From Bursaphelenchus xylophilus (lineage: Eukaryota > Nematoda > Chromadorea > Rhabditida > Aphelenchoididae), in the NCBI GenBank assembly GCA_904066235.2, contig CAJFCV020000004.1:11284001-11348000 (forward strand): 64,000 nt of DNA, written 5' to 3'. How positions within the stretch are numbered: position 1 is the stretch's first letter; the number at the start of each line of letters is the position of its first letter. Under the pieces are notes generated by a model. That model was not told the DNA's origin. It searched no databases and was given only the letters and a program-made list of their open reading frames with translations. Below are positions 1 through 11,689 of this stretch, one piece after another. Made by a program: the position numbers and the translations under genes.

Positions 1-337
1 CACAATTCGCAAAAAAAAGGGGCGGAAAAACTTTTTGTCGGGGAAGAAATGGGGAGTTTTTGGGGCGAGAGAGTACGTTTTGCGCGGCTTTTCTCTGTCT
101 TCTTTGTGAAATGAAGACGAAGTGTAAAAAACCGATAGCGAAGAGTCTATTCCGATCACCGGACTCCTCAGTTTGACGTGCATCGCCTTAGGGCTCCACA
201 GTTTAAAGTGCCTCGTTCTCTGACTAAAAAAAAATCTTTTCGTTTGTGAAGAATTTTTTTCTTCACAAGGAGTATATCACTCGTTGTGTACCTTTGTTTT
301 CAAGACAGAGCGTAAAATTCTGGTTTTCTCTGTTTAG
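1..337. other. 5' flank of membrane-protein copy 1; first exon unresolved
   Basis: The two downstream copies each have a first exon encoding a membrane segment and ending in phase 2. No matching ATG exon is clear here. A segment at 246-283 weakly resembles the end of that exon but begins with GTG, and an in-frame stop lies just upstream. The acceptor ending at 337 (CTCTGTTTAG) is convincing. Exon 1 is therefore degenerate, divergent or further upstream. Confidence 0.4.
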
Positions 338-932
338 ACTCTATTTGGTCCTTATTGCTGTTTGGGACCGAGAATATTACCTTCTCGCAGCGCCTGCGGC
401 ATGCCTATTGGCCAATGCTATATTCTACGTTGGTTTCTGTGTTAAATGGCGATTTTTTTGTGTTCCCATTTTCGTTGTTGAGGTAAGGACGTTTACAGAA
501 CGCCAACTTGCCGTTTCATTATTTAATTTTTTTACTGGATCCTTTCAGCTCGTCACAACGCCTTTTTATTTCTACCTATTCTTCCACTACATGCCGATGG
601 CATTTAACGTCGATTACGACACCGAATACTACAAGACGTTTCACATCGCCCACATCGTTGCAGTTTTTGTCTCGCTTGTGGTTGGATTCGCAAAACTCTC
701 TACGTTTCCGATCATCTACCATGCGTTTCGAATGCTGCCTTACCCTGACAAGCACAAAATGGGAAATGATATGGCTGAGGCGGCACTTGTTGCTGTCGTA
801 TTTTTTGCCGTTTTGCTGTTTGCAATGGCCACAGGCAAAGGCCAAGTAATTAACTTGTGCCAACCTTGTCCTTGCTGCAAGGGGGATGTAGAAGATCAGC
901 CGGAAAGGAGGGATATTTCAACAATCACCTGA
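338..932 (+). CDS. multi-pass membrane protein, tandem copy 1 (exons 2-3, start not found)
   Basis: First of three tandem paralogues; function not recognised. Supported exons are 338-482 and 549-932. Exon 2 is 145 nt, exactly as in the other two copies. Intron 483-548 is 66 nt with no stop, so the frame also reads through if it is retained. The protein has hydrophobic segments around LLAAPAACLLANAIFYVGFC, a conserved FCVPIF motif before the intron, two more membrane segments in exon 3, a conserved FPIIYHAFRMLPYPD loop and a cysteine-rich tail (CQPCPCC) ending STIT. The ending STIT is shared with copy 2. An AATAAA-like site lies near 1092. With no resolved first exon this copy may be a pseudogene or have a divergent N-terminus. 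Confidence 0.6.
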
Positions 933-1572
933 AATTTTTAGTTTTTGACGTTGATGGTGTGCGCCTTCAGACCCGAAACCCTTGGAACCATTTCGTGAAA
1001 ACTCAGCATTTTTTGGCAAGCCATGCTTTATACGCACCACATACATCGAAAAATACCCTTTGAAATTGTTGTGAGATTGATTCATATCCAAAATAAAAAA
1101 GTTTTAGCTTTCAGCTCACAAAACGGAACTGCAAAAAAACCTTCAAAAAAAGGTAAAATTTTATGAAATTTCCAGTTGCTTGTTTTGACTCACAAGGATT
1201 ACTCACACAACTATTACTGTAAGCATCGAACGATTTTTTTTTCTCTCCACTTTTTCCCACGCATTTTACGAAATTTTGGATTTGCCGCGTTAAAGAGACG
1301 TTATCATTTCCATTTGCGTTCAAAGACCTATCCCTTTCCGCGTTTGCTTGCGTAGACACTCGTTTATTATTTTATTTGTTTCTAAAACTTGCATAAAAGA
1401 GCCTTTAATCTTGTTTGACCCGGAAGGTGGCAGAAATATGTACAGAGGATTTTTTGTTCTTAAGAATTGATCATCCAGATTGAAAGTGTTTCAAGTGCGA
1501 CGTTCAGGTCTTGATGAAACTCGGCACATTTCCGAATATCCTGGTTCATAGAGTTGAAGAAATCTCTTCAAA
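933..1572. other. intergenic, copies 1-2
   Basis: No coding signal. AT-rich sequence with a possible poly(A) signal near 1092 and a repeat fragment around 1470-1530 (AAGTGCGACGTTCAG..TTGATGAAACTCGGCACA) belonging to the interspersed family described at 21560-22000. Confidence 0.6.
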
Positions 1573-2829
1573 ATGGGATTAAAGCCGACTTCCTCCAATC
1601 CAAATTGTTGCCTCTATGGAAGATGCATGCAAAAGTTTTACATGCTACTGCACTTTATGTTGGTTTATATACAGTAAGTGCCTTCTCTAATCGTCCGGAT
1701 GATGTTTTTCGCAATTTTAGAGGCTACTTTATCTTCATGGCCATCATGGATCAAGATTATATTCTCATCGCAATGCCGGTTATATGTTTTTTAACTTATG
1801 CAATATTCTACGTTGGGTTTTGTTTGCAAGAGAAGTTATTCTGCATTCCAGTATTTTTAGTGGACGTAAGTTTGTGTGATGGAGAATTTTGCAAACGGGG
1901 TTTTTGAAAAGGTTTTTTTAGTAAAGTAAAATCAGTTTTTTACCAACAAAGTAGCATTAATTTGTCTTACTCCTCGCGCCATGCAGAAAATTTTATCGGG
2001 GATGTTGCGCGCCAAGATTAAGAAAAAATGGCATGTCGCTAACAGAGAAGTTGCAGCAAATACTTAACTATGGCATACTGAACCCACAGTGAAAAGTCGA
2101 AGAACCGAGCCAGGCCTTTTTGGCCCTGTTATCCTGAAATGCCCTAAAGATAAACGTTCCTGGCAAGTGCTCCAAGTGCGACGCTCAGAACTGCATGAAA
2201 ACCTTTATGGTAATATTCGCAAAAAATGTCATAGTTTTTTCCCAATTTCGACCTAAAATTGCAGTTATTTCTTCTAAGCGCGAGTTATCAGTCTTGCATG
2301 TCTTATAAAAAATTACACTAAATTTCAGCCAAGTTTTACAAAGATACGATCCTCGCACTTAGAGTACTTCCCTTATTAGTTAAATTTAAATTCCTATTGA
2401 TCCAATTAGCTTACATGTTCCAATACTTCTCATTTTCAGCTCATTTCCATTCCCTATTTTTTCTACCTCGCCTATTACTACTATCAGCCCGCTTTCGATG
2501 CCGAAGGCGATCGGTCTCTACATATTATTGCATTTGCCTGCGCCTTGACCACGGCCATTCTTAAAACCACCGTGTTCCCCGTGATATACCGTGCATACAA
2601 GCTGCTGCCATACCCGGAAGATCATGAGATGGGCAGTGATATGTTGACAATGGGAGTGTTCAGCATCATCTTCCCGTTGCTCCTGGCATGCGCCTTCCTG
2701 ACGATCAGTGGAGGAAACAGCGGTGGCAGCAATTGTGGCGGCTGCGCGTCGTCAGGCAACGGTTGCAATTGCAGTGATGACAGCGATGACGAGGGGCCGA
2801 GAATGGTTGGAGTCTCAACGATTACATAA
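1573..2829 (+). CDS. multi-pass membrane protein, tandem copy 2
   Basis: Three exons, 1573-1673, 1721-1865 and 2440-2829, give 211 residues. The start at 1573 was chosen because the frame upstream of the splice matches copy 3 (NPNCCLYGR..QKFY against RPNSCLYGP..RKFY) and the phase-2 join restores it. There are about five hydrophobic segments: residues near 20-35, 50-70, 83-98, 108-130 and 150-170. Conserved blocks are CLYG, FCIPVF, VFPVIYRAYKLLPYPED and a C-terminal STIT. The tail after the last membrane segment is Gly/Ser/Cys rich (GGSNCGGC..CNCSDDSDDE), suggesting an exposed cysteine-rich end. Intron 2 (574 nt) holds a repeat copy. A poly(A) signal (AATAAA) lies near 2886. Family unknown; probably nematode-restricted. 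Confidence 0.8.
2158..2380. repeat. interspersed inverted-repeat element in intron 2 of copy 2
   Basis: The left end GGCAAGTGCTCCAAGTGCGACGCTCAG and the right end CTCGCACTTAGAGTACTTCCC form an imperfect inverted pair. Same family as the element at 21560-22000, shortened here. Confidence 0.65.
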
Positions 2830-3979
2830 ACTTTTTTGAAGGATTGGAGGAAAAAACGGTGATATTGCCGTCGAAGTATTGGTAAAAATAAACGCCTTGA
2901 CTTGAAGCTTGAAAGGGCGGGCCCACATTTTGCGGGCAGCTAGAAGAAACAAAAAAATTCTGCAGACATGTCTGGAAATCAGCCAGCATTTTCTTACAAC
3001 AGAAAATTCAAACGATGGATTGGGCAGCTAGTTGTTGCAAATTAAGTTTCCAGGTGGATAAGTGGCTTGAGTGGTTACCATAAGGTCATTTTTGAAGGCA
3101 TTTTTGAAGGTTCAGAAACCATTTTTTGAAAACAAACTCTCATAACTTCGCACATGGTTCATTAATTCAATAGATTCGTATACTAATCTGTATCCTGAAA
3201 TTGCCAACGCAAAATTTCTGTCATCTTCGGAGATTATGGTAGAAAAATCGTAATTCTAATCGGTAACCGTTGGCTGTCCGCAAGTGTTGCGACCGCAGAA
3301 TAAGGGAAAGTGAAATCTGGTGCCCCATGTGAAAAGAGCACTTATCTTTTCAGACGCTGGGGCTATCACAAAGTACGGAGCGTCAGAAAAACGCCTATGA
3401 TTTGACTTTTTTTTGCAAGTTCCAAAAATATCTTGTTTATACAAAGTTGCGCTGTACGAAGGTCGATATTGTCCTGAACCTGGTCCATGCGACCTTTGAC
3501 GTCGTTCGCCATTGACAGGTTTTGTTCTATGGAAGTTTGTTGAGTAAAATTTCCATTGTATTTCGTCTGTCGGGAAAATAATGAGCATAATGTTGCTGTG
3601 CCCATTGCGTCGCTGAATTGAAAAGCAATTCGATTTTTCCAGGACAAAATTCATCTTCTCGGCGGCGATGCGATTTTCGATGCGACAGAGTGCTCATTAT
3701 TTTCCCGACAGACTGATATCTTACAAGATAAAATTATACAAAAAAAAACATTTGTATCGCACAAAAATTTGTGCAAACCCCCGCAACCTAGACAGAAATC
3801 GAGCCTTCTCACCACACTAAATCCGCTTACAGGCCGCTCCTTTTTCTCATCACAAATTTCAGTCATAATTTGCCGCACACTTTTTCACACTCAAGCCGTT
3901 GTCGGCGCTTATGCGGATTCAATTTCTTCTAATTTTGGCCAACAAAAACTCCTATTATTTTCTGGGCAAGTCTTTCACA
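2830..3979. other. intergenic, copies 2-3
   Basis: No gene seen apart from the MITE at 3566-3712. Short frames on the minus strand across 3256-3654 lack coding character. Confidence 0.6.
3566..3712. mobile_element. MITE, CTGTCGGGAAAATAATGAGCA family, copy A
   Basis: About 147 bp with terminal inverted repeats TCTGTCGGGAAAATAATGAG and CTCATTATTTTCCCGACAGA. The interior carries GTCGCTGAA..GAAAAGCAAT and GGCGGCGATGCGATTTT. Related copies lie at 13259-13407, 17555-17700 and, more diverged, 60009-60154. No coding capacity. Confidence 0.85.
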
Positions 3980-5030
3980 ATGTCGTCGCTGAAGCCGGAT
4001 GCCGCACGGCCAAACAGTTGCCTGTATGGCCCTGTAATGCGGAAATTTTATATTTTGATCCATTTTATATTGGCGTATTTTCTGTAAGTTGGCGTCTTTC
4101 GTAAGATCTTTGCTTTTTAGAGTATATTTCATTTTATTATCATTCTACGACGATGAATATATGCTCGCCGCAATGCCGATTATGTGCATGATCAGCTACG
4201 TTCTTTTCTACATTGGATTTTGTGTTCGACAACAACTATTCTGCGTCCCAATTTTTGTGCTTGATGTGAGTGTATTAGAGGGATTTATGGGTGCAGTAAA
4301 AGCCGGGATGCAAGCGGCAGCCCAAGATATTGAATGCAAAGACCCAAACATTGCATAGTGCAAAGCGAACTTCTGTTTTCGCACAGTGCATATCGTCAAA
4401 GTCGCTCCACCGACCTTACGCACGGACCCGTATGCTTCCAACGACAAAGCTTCAAAACTTTTTGAACTTTCGCCAGTTTTCCACCTAAAAATCTCCGTTT
4501 TTTCGGCAAAGCGCGAGCTAAAAATTTCGGAAAGGGAGGACTTCCTGGGTTATCGTCCGCCTTTTGTGAATTACGCTGATCTTTACAACACTTGGTTTCA
4601 GCTCATTTCCATTCCATACTTCATTCTTCTAACCGTTCACTATTACGAACCAGCGTTTGAAACCGCCTATTCAAGCGTCAGAACCTACCATATCGTCGCA
4701 TTCTCTTGCGCCATCGCAACGGCCCTCCTGAAATGCACAGTGTTCCCTATAATCTACCGCGCCTACTCTCTGCTGCCCTACGACGACGACTTCGAAATGG
4801 GGATGGAGATGGCGATAATGTCGTTGGTCAGCATTCTGTTTCCGCTAGTTTTGGCGTGCGCTTTACTGGTGTTTAGCGACGGTGCGGATCCCAGTGGATG
4901 TGAGGGCTTTTGCCACAACAATCCCGCACCAGCACATGTTGATACTTGCTGTGCGCGTTGCGGGCCAAGAGAAGAGGAGCCGGAAGTAACGCCTGTTCCG
5001 GGATTCACGGGTCTGTCGACGCTTGTATAA
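3980..5030 (+). CDS. multi-pass membrane protein, tandem copy 3
   Basis: Exons 3980-4083, 4121-4265 and 4602-5030 give 225 residues. Exon 2 is again 145 nt. The first intron is only 37 nt and the second 336 nt. The N-terminal stretch with RPNSCLYGP leads into membrane segment 1 (KFYILIHFILAYF). Next come LLSFYDDEYMLAAMPIMCMI, FCVPIFVLD, a segment starting LISIPYFILLTVHYYEPAFE, the VFPIIYRAYSLLPYDDD loop, a final membrane segment (ILFPLVLACALLVF) and a longer cysteine-rich tail (C x3 C, CCARC) ending LSTLV. A poly(A) signal (AATAAA) is near 5084. Acidic residues after the last IYRAY loop are conserved in all three copies, suggesting a shared cytoplasmic function, unknown. Confidence 0.82.
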
Positions 5031-5690
5031 TATGTATTTTACATAGTTGTGCAGCATCTACAATGAAGAGAATCTATTTGTAAAATAAACCCGACCTCAT
5101 AGAAAATATCAATGTATGTATGTAATAAAGCAAACTGTCAAACGTACAAATTAGAATAGTGTGTTTTTACCAGTTACGTACTATTCTTAAGATACTCAAT
5201 AAGCGATGGTAATATATATTTTATAGACCAATATTTACACAAGTACCATAATCTGTTCCATCCTTCGTCTCTCGTGTAGGCGTGTTCTTGTCTTATGCTC
5301 GCTCTGACAATATCTCCTTTTCTTCACATCCCGTCGTATCGCAGGTTAGGATGTTCCACTGATGGCCCACAGGATATGTTAATCCAAACTCTCTGATGTC
5401 CTCAAATCTTCCAACCAAGCTGTATTTGTGACCCATGAAGAGAAGGGGGAGTATCTTGTGAGACTGAATAGTCTGGGTTTATATAAACATGGTCACAGAA
5501 ATTCTTGGATTCCGTCCTCGCCCATGAGGCGTAAACCACTGCAAAAATCGATGTGCAGTGATTTGGAAAACCTAGTGCAGGGTTAATTTTAGGTCGGAAA
5601 TGATTGTTAAAATTCGGTGCATTTTTTTAAGTCAGTAATGATTTTTCAAATTCACTGAACTTCGGTGAAAAAACGATCTCCTTCAATTCA
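5031..5690. other. intergenic, no gene seen
   Basis: After the poly(A) signal of copy 3 the sequence is AT-rich with no convincing coding frame, hairpin or tandem repeat. Confidence 0.5.
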
Positions 5691-5719
5691 ACATGGGGCA
5701 TTCCATCGCGGACCATCTT

Positions 5720-6389
5720 TGAGACGTTGTCCAAACTGAATCCATCGTGAAATCAAACTTCTCCCAATGCAGCATGTTGTTTTCCGGATGAAGAACTTGG
5801 CGAGTTCCAAGGGTTGGACCAGATTAACATCTTCTAGAACGACGTGATCAGCTCGGAATCCGGTTACCTCGGGGCCTCGATTTCTAATAGTAGTTACCAA
5901 AATTGGAGTCTCCTAAAATACGACATCATTGTGCAAAAACTGAACCTAAGCAATAATACAGTGCCGAAGAACAGTGGCAAATCCAGCAATTATCCTCATT
6001 TCGTCAGCTCATTCGTCTATTTCAGGTTGCTGGAGAAGAAATATACCACAATCGCCACTGCGCCCAAGTAAATCACGTTGGCTGCGGTTGCGAATGGCCC
6101 CAATTTCGAGAGCTTTCGAATGGAACAGAAGCCCAGCACCGAAATGCAGATGAAAACCATCCAGACGGACTTTGGAAATACGATACCAACATTCTCCCGG
6201 AAGAAATCCTCCAAATTGTCCGCCATGAAGACGAAATACACACAACAGAAGCCGAGTTGAGCGATGAAAACATTGCAGTTGACGAGTTGTTTGAAGAAAT
6301 ATCCGCGATGTCTGATATACGACGGGTCCGCTTCGAACGCACCTCGCATAATACTATTTCCATAATCGATTCCATCTCGGCCGTTTCTG
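5720..6389 (-). pseudogene. SLC36-type proton-coupled amino-acid transporter, degenerate fragment
   Basis: On the minus strand an exon begins after TTTGCTTTCCAG at about 6389 and encodes NGRDGIDYGNSIMRGAFEAD, a loop, and then QLGFCCVYFVFMADNLE, which is the hallmark third membrane helix of SLC36/PAT transporters (AA_trans fold). IRKLSKLGPFATAANVIYL follows. About 15 residues later the same frame continues with LPLFFGTV, also a conserved SLC36 block. Between them are three in-frame stops (TAG, TGA, TAA, about 5990-6020). Further on, EN(N)M-like traces of the next conserved block appear out of frame. No N-terminal exons were found upstream, where a foldback element (6549-7300) sits. It is therefore a decayed copy, not a working transporter. 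Confidence 0.8.
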
Positions 6390-6548
6390 GAAAGCAAATA
6401 TTTTAGGTGTCTGCCGACCAACAAATATTTTTTCTGCTAAATTTATCGTTAGTTTTCCTTGAAGAAGCCTGATACTAAACAAGGTCGAAAATTACACTGA
6501 AAAGCGACAAAACTTCGCAAAAAAGATAAAAAAGCCAGCAAAAAGAGT

Positions 6549-7300
6549 CTGACAAGGGAAGTCACTTAAATCACGGATCGATTTTGCGAAACGGCTGATA
6601 CAGCGATGGAAAGAGTGGGACGGTGATATCCAATCTTAAAACCGCTACCTCCACCGGCCTCTGGGAGCCGAGATAATCGACCAACAAGTTTGGCCAAATT
6701 CCCTCCGAAAAGGTCTCCCTTCCAAAAGCAAAGGGAGAGCGACCTGAATGGTCCGGTGGTCTGGAAGTGCGCTTCCAGGCCTTCGCCTTTTGAGGTTCGA
6801 GTCCGCACGGGTTCGGACTTATATTAAAAAATTTACGAAACTGTTGCTGTAATCCACCAGAGTTACAGGTAAAATAAATTTTCTAGTTTTTCCATATTTT
6901 ACGTCGATTTGAACTTTATAATTCAAACAGAGTGAAATTTCATCGCAAAATATGGAAAAATAGAAAATTTTATTTTACCAGTACATATATTTGCTGGATT
7001 ACAGAGAGTTTGATAAATTATCTACAAGTTCGAACCCATGCGGACTCGAACCTGAAAAGGCAAAGGCCCGGAAGCGCGCTTCCAGACCACCGGACCATTC
7101 GGTTCGTTGCCTTCTTTTTTTCGAAAAGCAGAGCTTTTCGGGGCAATCTTTTTTCGGCCAAACTTGTTGGTCGATTATCTCGGCTCCCAGAGGCCGGTGG
7201 AGGTAGCGGTTTTTAAATTGGATATCCCCATTCCACCCTCTATATTGCCGTAACAGTCGTTTTTAAAAATCGATCCGTGACTTAAGTGACTTCCCTTGTG
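6549..7300. mobile_element. foldback element, about 750 bp
   Basis: The arms are near-perfect inverted copies. The left end GACAAGGGAAGTCACTTAAATCACGGATCGAT mirrors the right end ATCGATCCGTGACTTAAGTGACTTCCCTTGTGAGTC. Both arms carry CCACCGGCCTCTGGGAGCCGAGATAATCGACCAACAAG and a GGTTCGAGTCCGCA segment. The centre is near 6910. The outer ACAAGGGAAGT resembles the ends of the main interspersed family. Frames on both strands are mirror images of each other and not genes. Confidence 0.85.
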
Positions 7301-8129
7301 AGTCAAACAAATCTAATTAGCGAGGATCCGATGCGCGACGAGATCCTACGCACGGAAGACGACACATCAGATGCGGGATCCAAACCACAACGCAAACGAA
7401 GCCGGCGAGAAAACGATCCCACAATTGAAAACCGTCGGAAACGTGGTGAATCCCAGCAATACTGAATGAGGAGAATGTGAGCTCCTCTGCACGTGTTTTG
7501 CCATCAGAGATAAGGTCTGGCTTCCCATTCAAACTGCTCTTCGTCTTGAACAGCGAAATCCGTCGGTGGCTGGACCAGTTGCCATGTTCTTTGAGGACCA
7601 AATTGAAGCGAATTTGAACGTTGAGTTGGGTTTCAGCGACGATCAGGCATGTTTTTCTTGTTGTTCTCGAAATTTAGGTATGTAAGTTGAAAAAGAATCA
7701 GAAAAGTTTGTTGATGTTCTAGCCTTGAGCTTTTGAAGTTTAATAAAAGTGAAAATCAGCCATTAGTGACCTAGAAATTACTGGATTTGGCAATAAATCT
7801 CAAGATTCAAAAACAGCTCGAGGAAGAGGCCTTGGCTCTAAATCAATGTTATTCGATCAAATCGCTGCACATCGTTTTTTGCAGTGGTTTACGCCTCATC
7901 GGCGAAGATCGAATCCAAGAACTTCTGTGACTATATACGTTTATATATGCACAGATTATCTTATCAACTCTCAGGTATGGGCGGAGACAGGTAAAGTCGT
8001 ACACGACATGATAAGGTACCAATAACATTTTGAGGTTAGTGCAGTACCCATTACATTACGTTTCTCTGCTGCCCTCACAACCACGACGTCGCATTGCTCC
8101 GGCGTCTACGTCGTTTTATTGTAAACTGA
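7301..8129. other. no supported gene
   Basis: The stretch 7317-7640 is less AT-rich than its surroundings and has short frames on both strands, but no recognisable domain or splice pattern. The rest is AT-rich filler. Confidence 0.4.
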
Positions 8130-8740
8130 TTAAGAATTAAGAGTCGTCACATGCTGCTCTTCCAAATCATCGTGTACCACTATGTCCACCCGATCATGTG
8201 CGTTGGCGGGAATTTTGCGATTTCGGTGATTACGGTATACACGATCCTTGATGCCACAGCTCTCCGATTCGACTACGGTCTGAGTGTAGTTGACGTGTGA
8301 TTTGGCTGCCACTCCCTAAAGGTGGAGCCAGCCGAATCCGGTACCCTGCCAAGACAATTCCACGGAGGATGGTGTTGTCGTCTTCGAAATTGATGCCATG
8401 AATATGTATACTCATACACCACTAGAATTGCCCCGAGTGGTGTCGTCGGGACAATTACGTCTCGCGTACCGACGGGGATGAACTCTGGTTCCATGCCGTA
8501 ATTCTCCTGTCGGTTGAACCCCAATGGAAGGATACCATTGTTGTAGCATACCACACATTCTACGCCACCTCCATCAACCATTCTTCGAATCATTACGGTC
8601 TCTGTACCAATCATACGATGGAAAACAGGAAGATTACCATTTATGTCGCTGAGTCCCATCTCCAGAGAGTGGTCGCTGCGACCTCGTCGCCAATTACGAG
8701 TGTGCCCACCCTGCCTGGGTTCGCCACCCTAAATAGTTGT
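8130..8740 (-). pseudogene. unidentified decayed coding relic
   Basis: This minus-strand stretch has near-50% GC and protein-like composition in three successive frames. It starts with a segment containing RRMVDGGGVECVVCYNNG and PEFIPVGTRDVIVPTTPLG, then shifts frame to INFEDDNTILRGIVLAGYRI, then shifts again to a segment ending NAHDRVDIVVHDDLEEQ before a stop near 8133. A possible acceptor (TTTGTCTCAGCCTCAG) lies near 8757. The handoffs look like frameshifts within one former exon. I do not recognise the family; it could be a host gene or a retroelement fragment. Confidence 0.35.
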
Positions 8741-11689
8741 TCCCAGCGGTCTGAGGCTGAGACAAAGTTGTAACTTACGTAGGATTTTAAATGTACAGTA
8801 TGATTAGGTTTCCTACCAAACTGCTGGTTTAACTTTGTCTCGAGCTTCTTCCTTCGCGTATGTCGTTTGGCTGATTTGCCTTGGGTTATCTCTGGAGCTA
8901 TTGTCCATCTATACAGGATCATCGGCAGCTTTTTTTTGGCTTGTCCTTGACGATTTTATCGACGTGTTCCTGGACGACCTTACCGCTAGCCCAAATTCGA
9001 GGGCCTTGATCTACCTCATCAAGTAAGGGCGTTCAAGCCCTCGCTGGCAGACATCTTACCTTTCAGCCAACATTTAGAGGTCGTAAGGGCGATCAGGAAG
9101 ATCACCTTCTCCACAGTGCTTGATGAACTCTTCTCTGTGCATCTTAAAAACAAGAAAAAATTAAACAGTATTAAAAACGGGTAACAAAAACCAAAAACTA
9201 AAAATGCCACCTCCCATCGAGGTTTGACCGCTCTATTAATGACTTTCTGAATATTTTTAAGGCGTGGTTTGAGCCTCCAAAATCGGCGTTCTTTTGATTA
9301 TGCAAAAAGGCGTTCGATGGCTTTGGGTGGTCTAGGAAATTTTCTGTCATTCTCTATCTCAACCGTTTGTTGCGTTGGCATGGTCTTGATCCTGCCGCTT
9401 CATTTGAGCAGATAAAACAATATTTTAAGCATTTTCAAACTAATTTTATTTTAAAAAACACATGTAATTTGTGGCCCCAACAAGGGCCTTTTGTGGTCAT
9501 TGCCAAATCCGTTACTTATCATTTTCCGTATGCTCCAAAGGGTTGTAAACAGCCGCCCTTTCAAAGCCGTTGTAAGCGCTGTTTTCCGGTTCTTGATCAT
9601 TAATTCCGCTCAGACTTTATTTAGTTTTCGTCTCGGCCGTACTTGGGCCTAATTTGACCAGGAATCCCCTCCTTGCCCTTGTAAAACGATATTACAGCAG
9701 TGCACTTTTTTGTGTACACAACAAGACTTGACTGCATTCTACTCGCGTTGAAGTCATCTCGGTCTCCGACTAAATAGGATTTTGCCGACTGTCTTCTTTT
9801 GTCCATACCACCCAAAGGCAATGTGCGCATTTTGAAGAGTGCATTTTTAAGGTCGGCTGCGTTGGCGATAGGGAAATTTATTGGGTCCATAGGGCTCGGA
9901 AGGGCACTGCAGATGTGGTATAGCACCATTTTTCAGAGGGCTTGTAAAATCCGGACATGGCTTATGGGCCGGGCCAATGGCGTGTTAGAAAATTTTCAAA
10001 GCCCTACCCGGCCCTAAATTTTTTTTTTAATTTCACTTTTTTCCATTTGCCTAAATTTACTCCGAAATGTCTGTCATGGTCCCTTCTTTGTAAGAAATAT
10101 TCAACACTCTTCATCTACCACCTTCAATTACCATCTTTCTATGATTTCTAGCTACGTCTAGCCGTCGCAAAGCGATGATGGTCGATTCCAAGGCCCGAGT
10201 ACCAGACACTATTTCCTCGACAGGCTGGTGTCTCAGCTGCCATTGCAGTAAAAATTTTCAGGAATGATAATGTCTGCGCAGAATTTTAAACAAATCTGAG
10301 CGTCGCACTCCAAGCACTTCCCTCGGAGACAAAAGAAAGAAGGCATTCTTGATCGTTCCCGACACATAAACAAACCCGAAGAAAGCCTCATAAATACGTT
10401 GTTTTTATGGATTGGAGAATGATGTATCAATAGGAATAATAGTCATAAAATTTCAAATGGATTCGTTTTGAATTTGAAATTTCCGCATGTGCGAAAATCG
10501 GAAATTTTAAGTCGAAAGTTTTTTGTTTTATACTTACCTCAAAACATTTTGAGAGCGGCCTTGGACAGTGAAACCTCTCTAGACAAACCTTGATGCGTCA
10601 AATCCTCTTTATAGCTACGTGTATCCAAGGTCCCGTGAGCCAGTTCTAGACCCAAATGGACCTCCGTACAACTAGACTTTACCGAGTAATTATATTTCGG
10701 TGCATTGGGTTGATTTCCCTGGCCGATTGTCTAAGTTCTGCACTTTTTTTGATTTCCCGAAAAGCTTCGGTAAAATCCCTTTACGTTCTAAGAACAAGCT
10801 TGAGGCAACCACTTTTGACATCTAGCCGCAAGTTGACCCGACTTCCTGCAACCATATTGTCGAGAGGCCCGGGGGACAACCACACGATAAGACGAGAAGC
10901 TCGAGTTCAAGTGATTTATTGAGTGAAAAGCGGCCCTTATATAGGGGAATCCCACGTAGGAAAGTACAATCAAATTTGAATAATAAATGATGATTTCCGT
11001 TGGAATTCGGGCTCGAAGTTCGGTCGTTACGCCTCACATATATAATCGAACTCTTCGCAGGTATGTCATAAATTCCACAGTAAATATATATGTTCCCCAA
11101 CATAGTGCATGTCGCGGAACTCACTCCAGCGACTTTGCGAATGGACTAGCTGTACTCTCATGTCATATACAGCTTTTTTCCGAACTGTTTTTTTGCAAGA
11201 AAAATCGAAAGAAATATTCATTTTTTTGACCGACCCTGTACAAAGGATGAGCCAAAATTTTTACTGTAGAAAAAGCCATTATCGATACCAAGCAAAAAAT
11301 CCCATTCATTTGCTAACTTTAAGGCCATTACGACCCAATAAGGACCAGCTTCATTGACGTTTCGACACTCTGTTCGGCGGCTTAATGACATAAAGCGCCT
11401 TTATTTGGATGCTTTTCCGGGGAAATTCCAAATATAAAAGACGCCCGGAGGAGGAAGGGATTTTGTTTTGGTTCGTTTCCGTTCCTCTTCGAACTGTTGC
11501 TTAAAATTTTGTTTTTGGTTTTGAATTTCAAAATGTTTTTTGAATTTCTATGTGTCCATTGTTAGTCTTTGGCCCTTCTAATGGAATTTTAAAAAAAATT
11601 TTTGTATTCTTAATGTGGTTATTTTTGGGGTTTTTAGACTTTTAAAATGTGAAGGGAACTGTTTGAAAGGCGACGCAGAGATTTATTAA
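8741..11689. other. repeat-rich intergenic sequence, no supported gene
   Basis: No frame has convincing coding character. At about 10565 the sequence CAGTGAAACCTCTCTAGACAAACC resembles the ends of pogo/Tigger-type elements, similar to the repeats in ASCC2 intron 6. Around 11430, CAAATATAAAAGACGCCCGG is TATA-like but leads to no gene. Confidence 0.4.

Noticed and set aside
6566..7216. Two frames sharing KLVGRLSRLPEAGGGSGF on opposite strands
   Set aside because: They are mirror translations of the two arms of one foldback element.
10857..11374. Possible solo LTR (TGTCGAGAGG...TTTCGACA with a TTTATTGAGTG segment)
   Set aside because: No target duplication and no matching second copy; the ends are too short to support.
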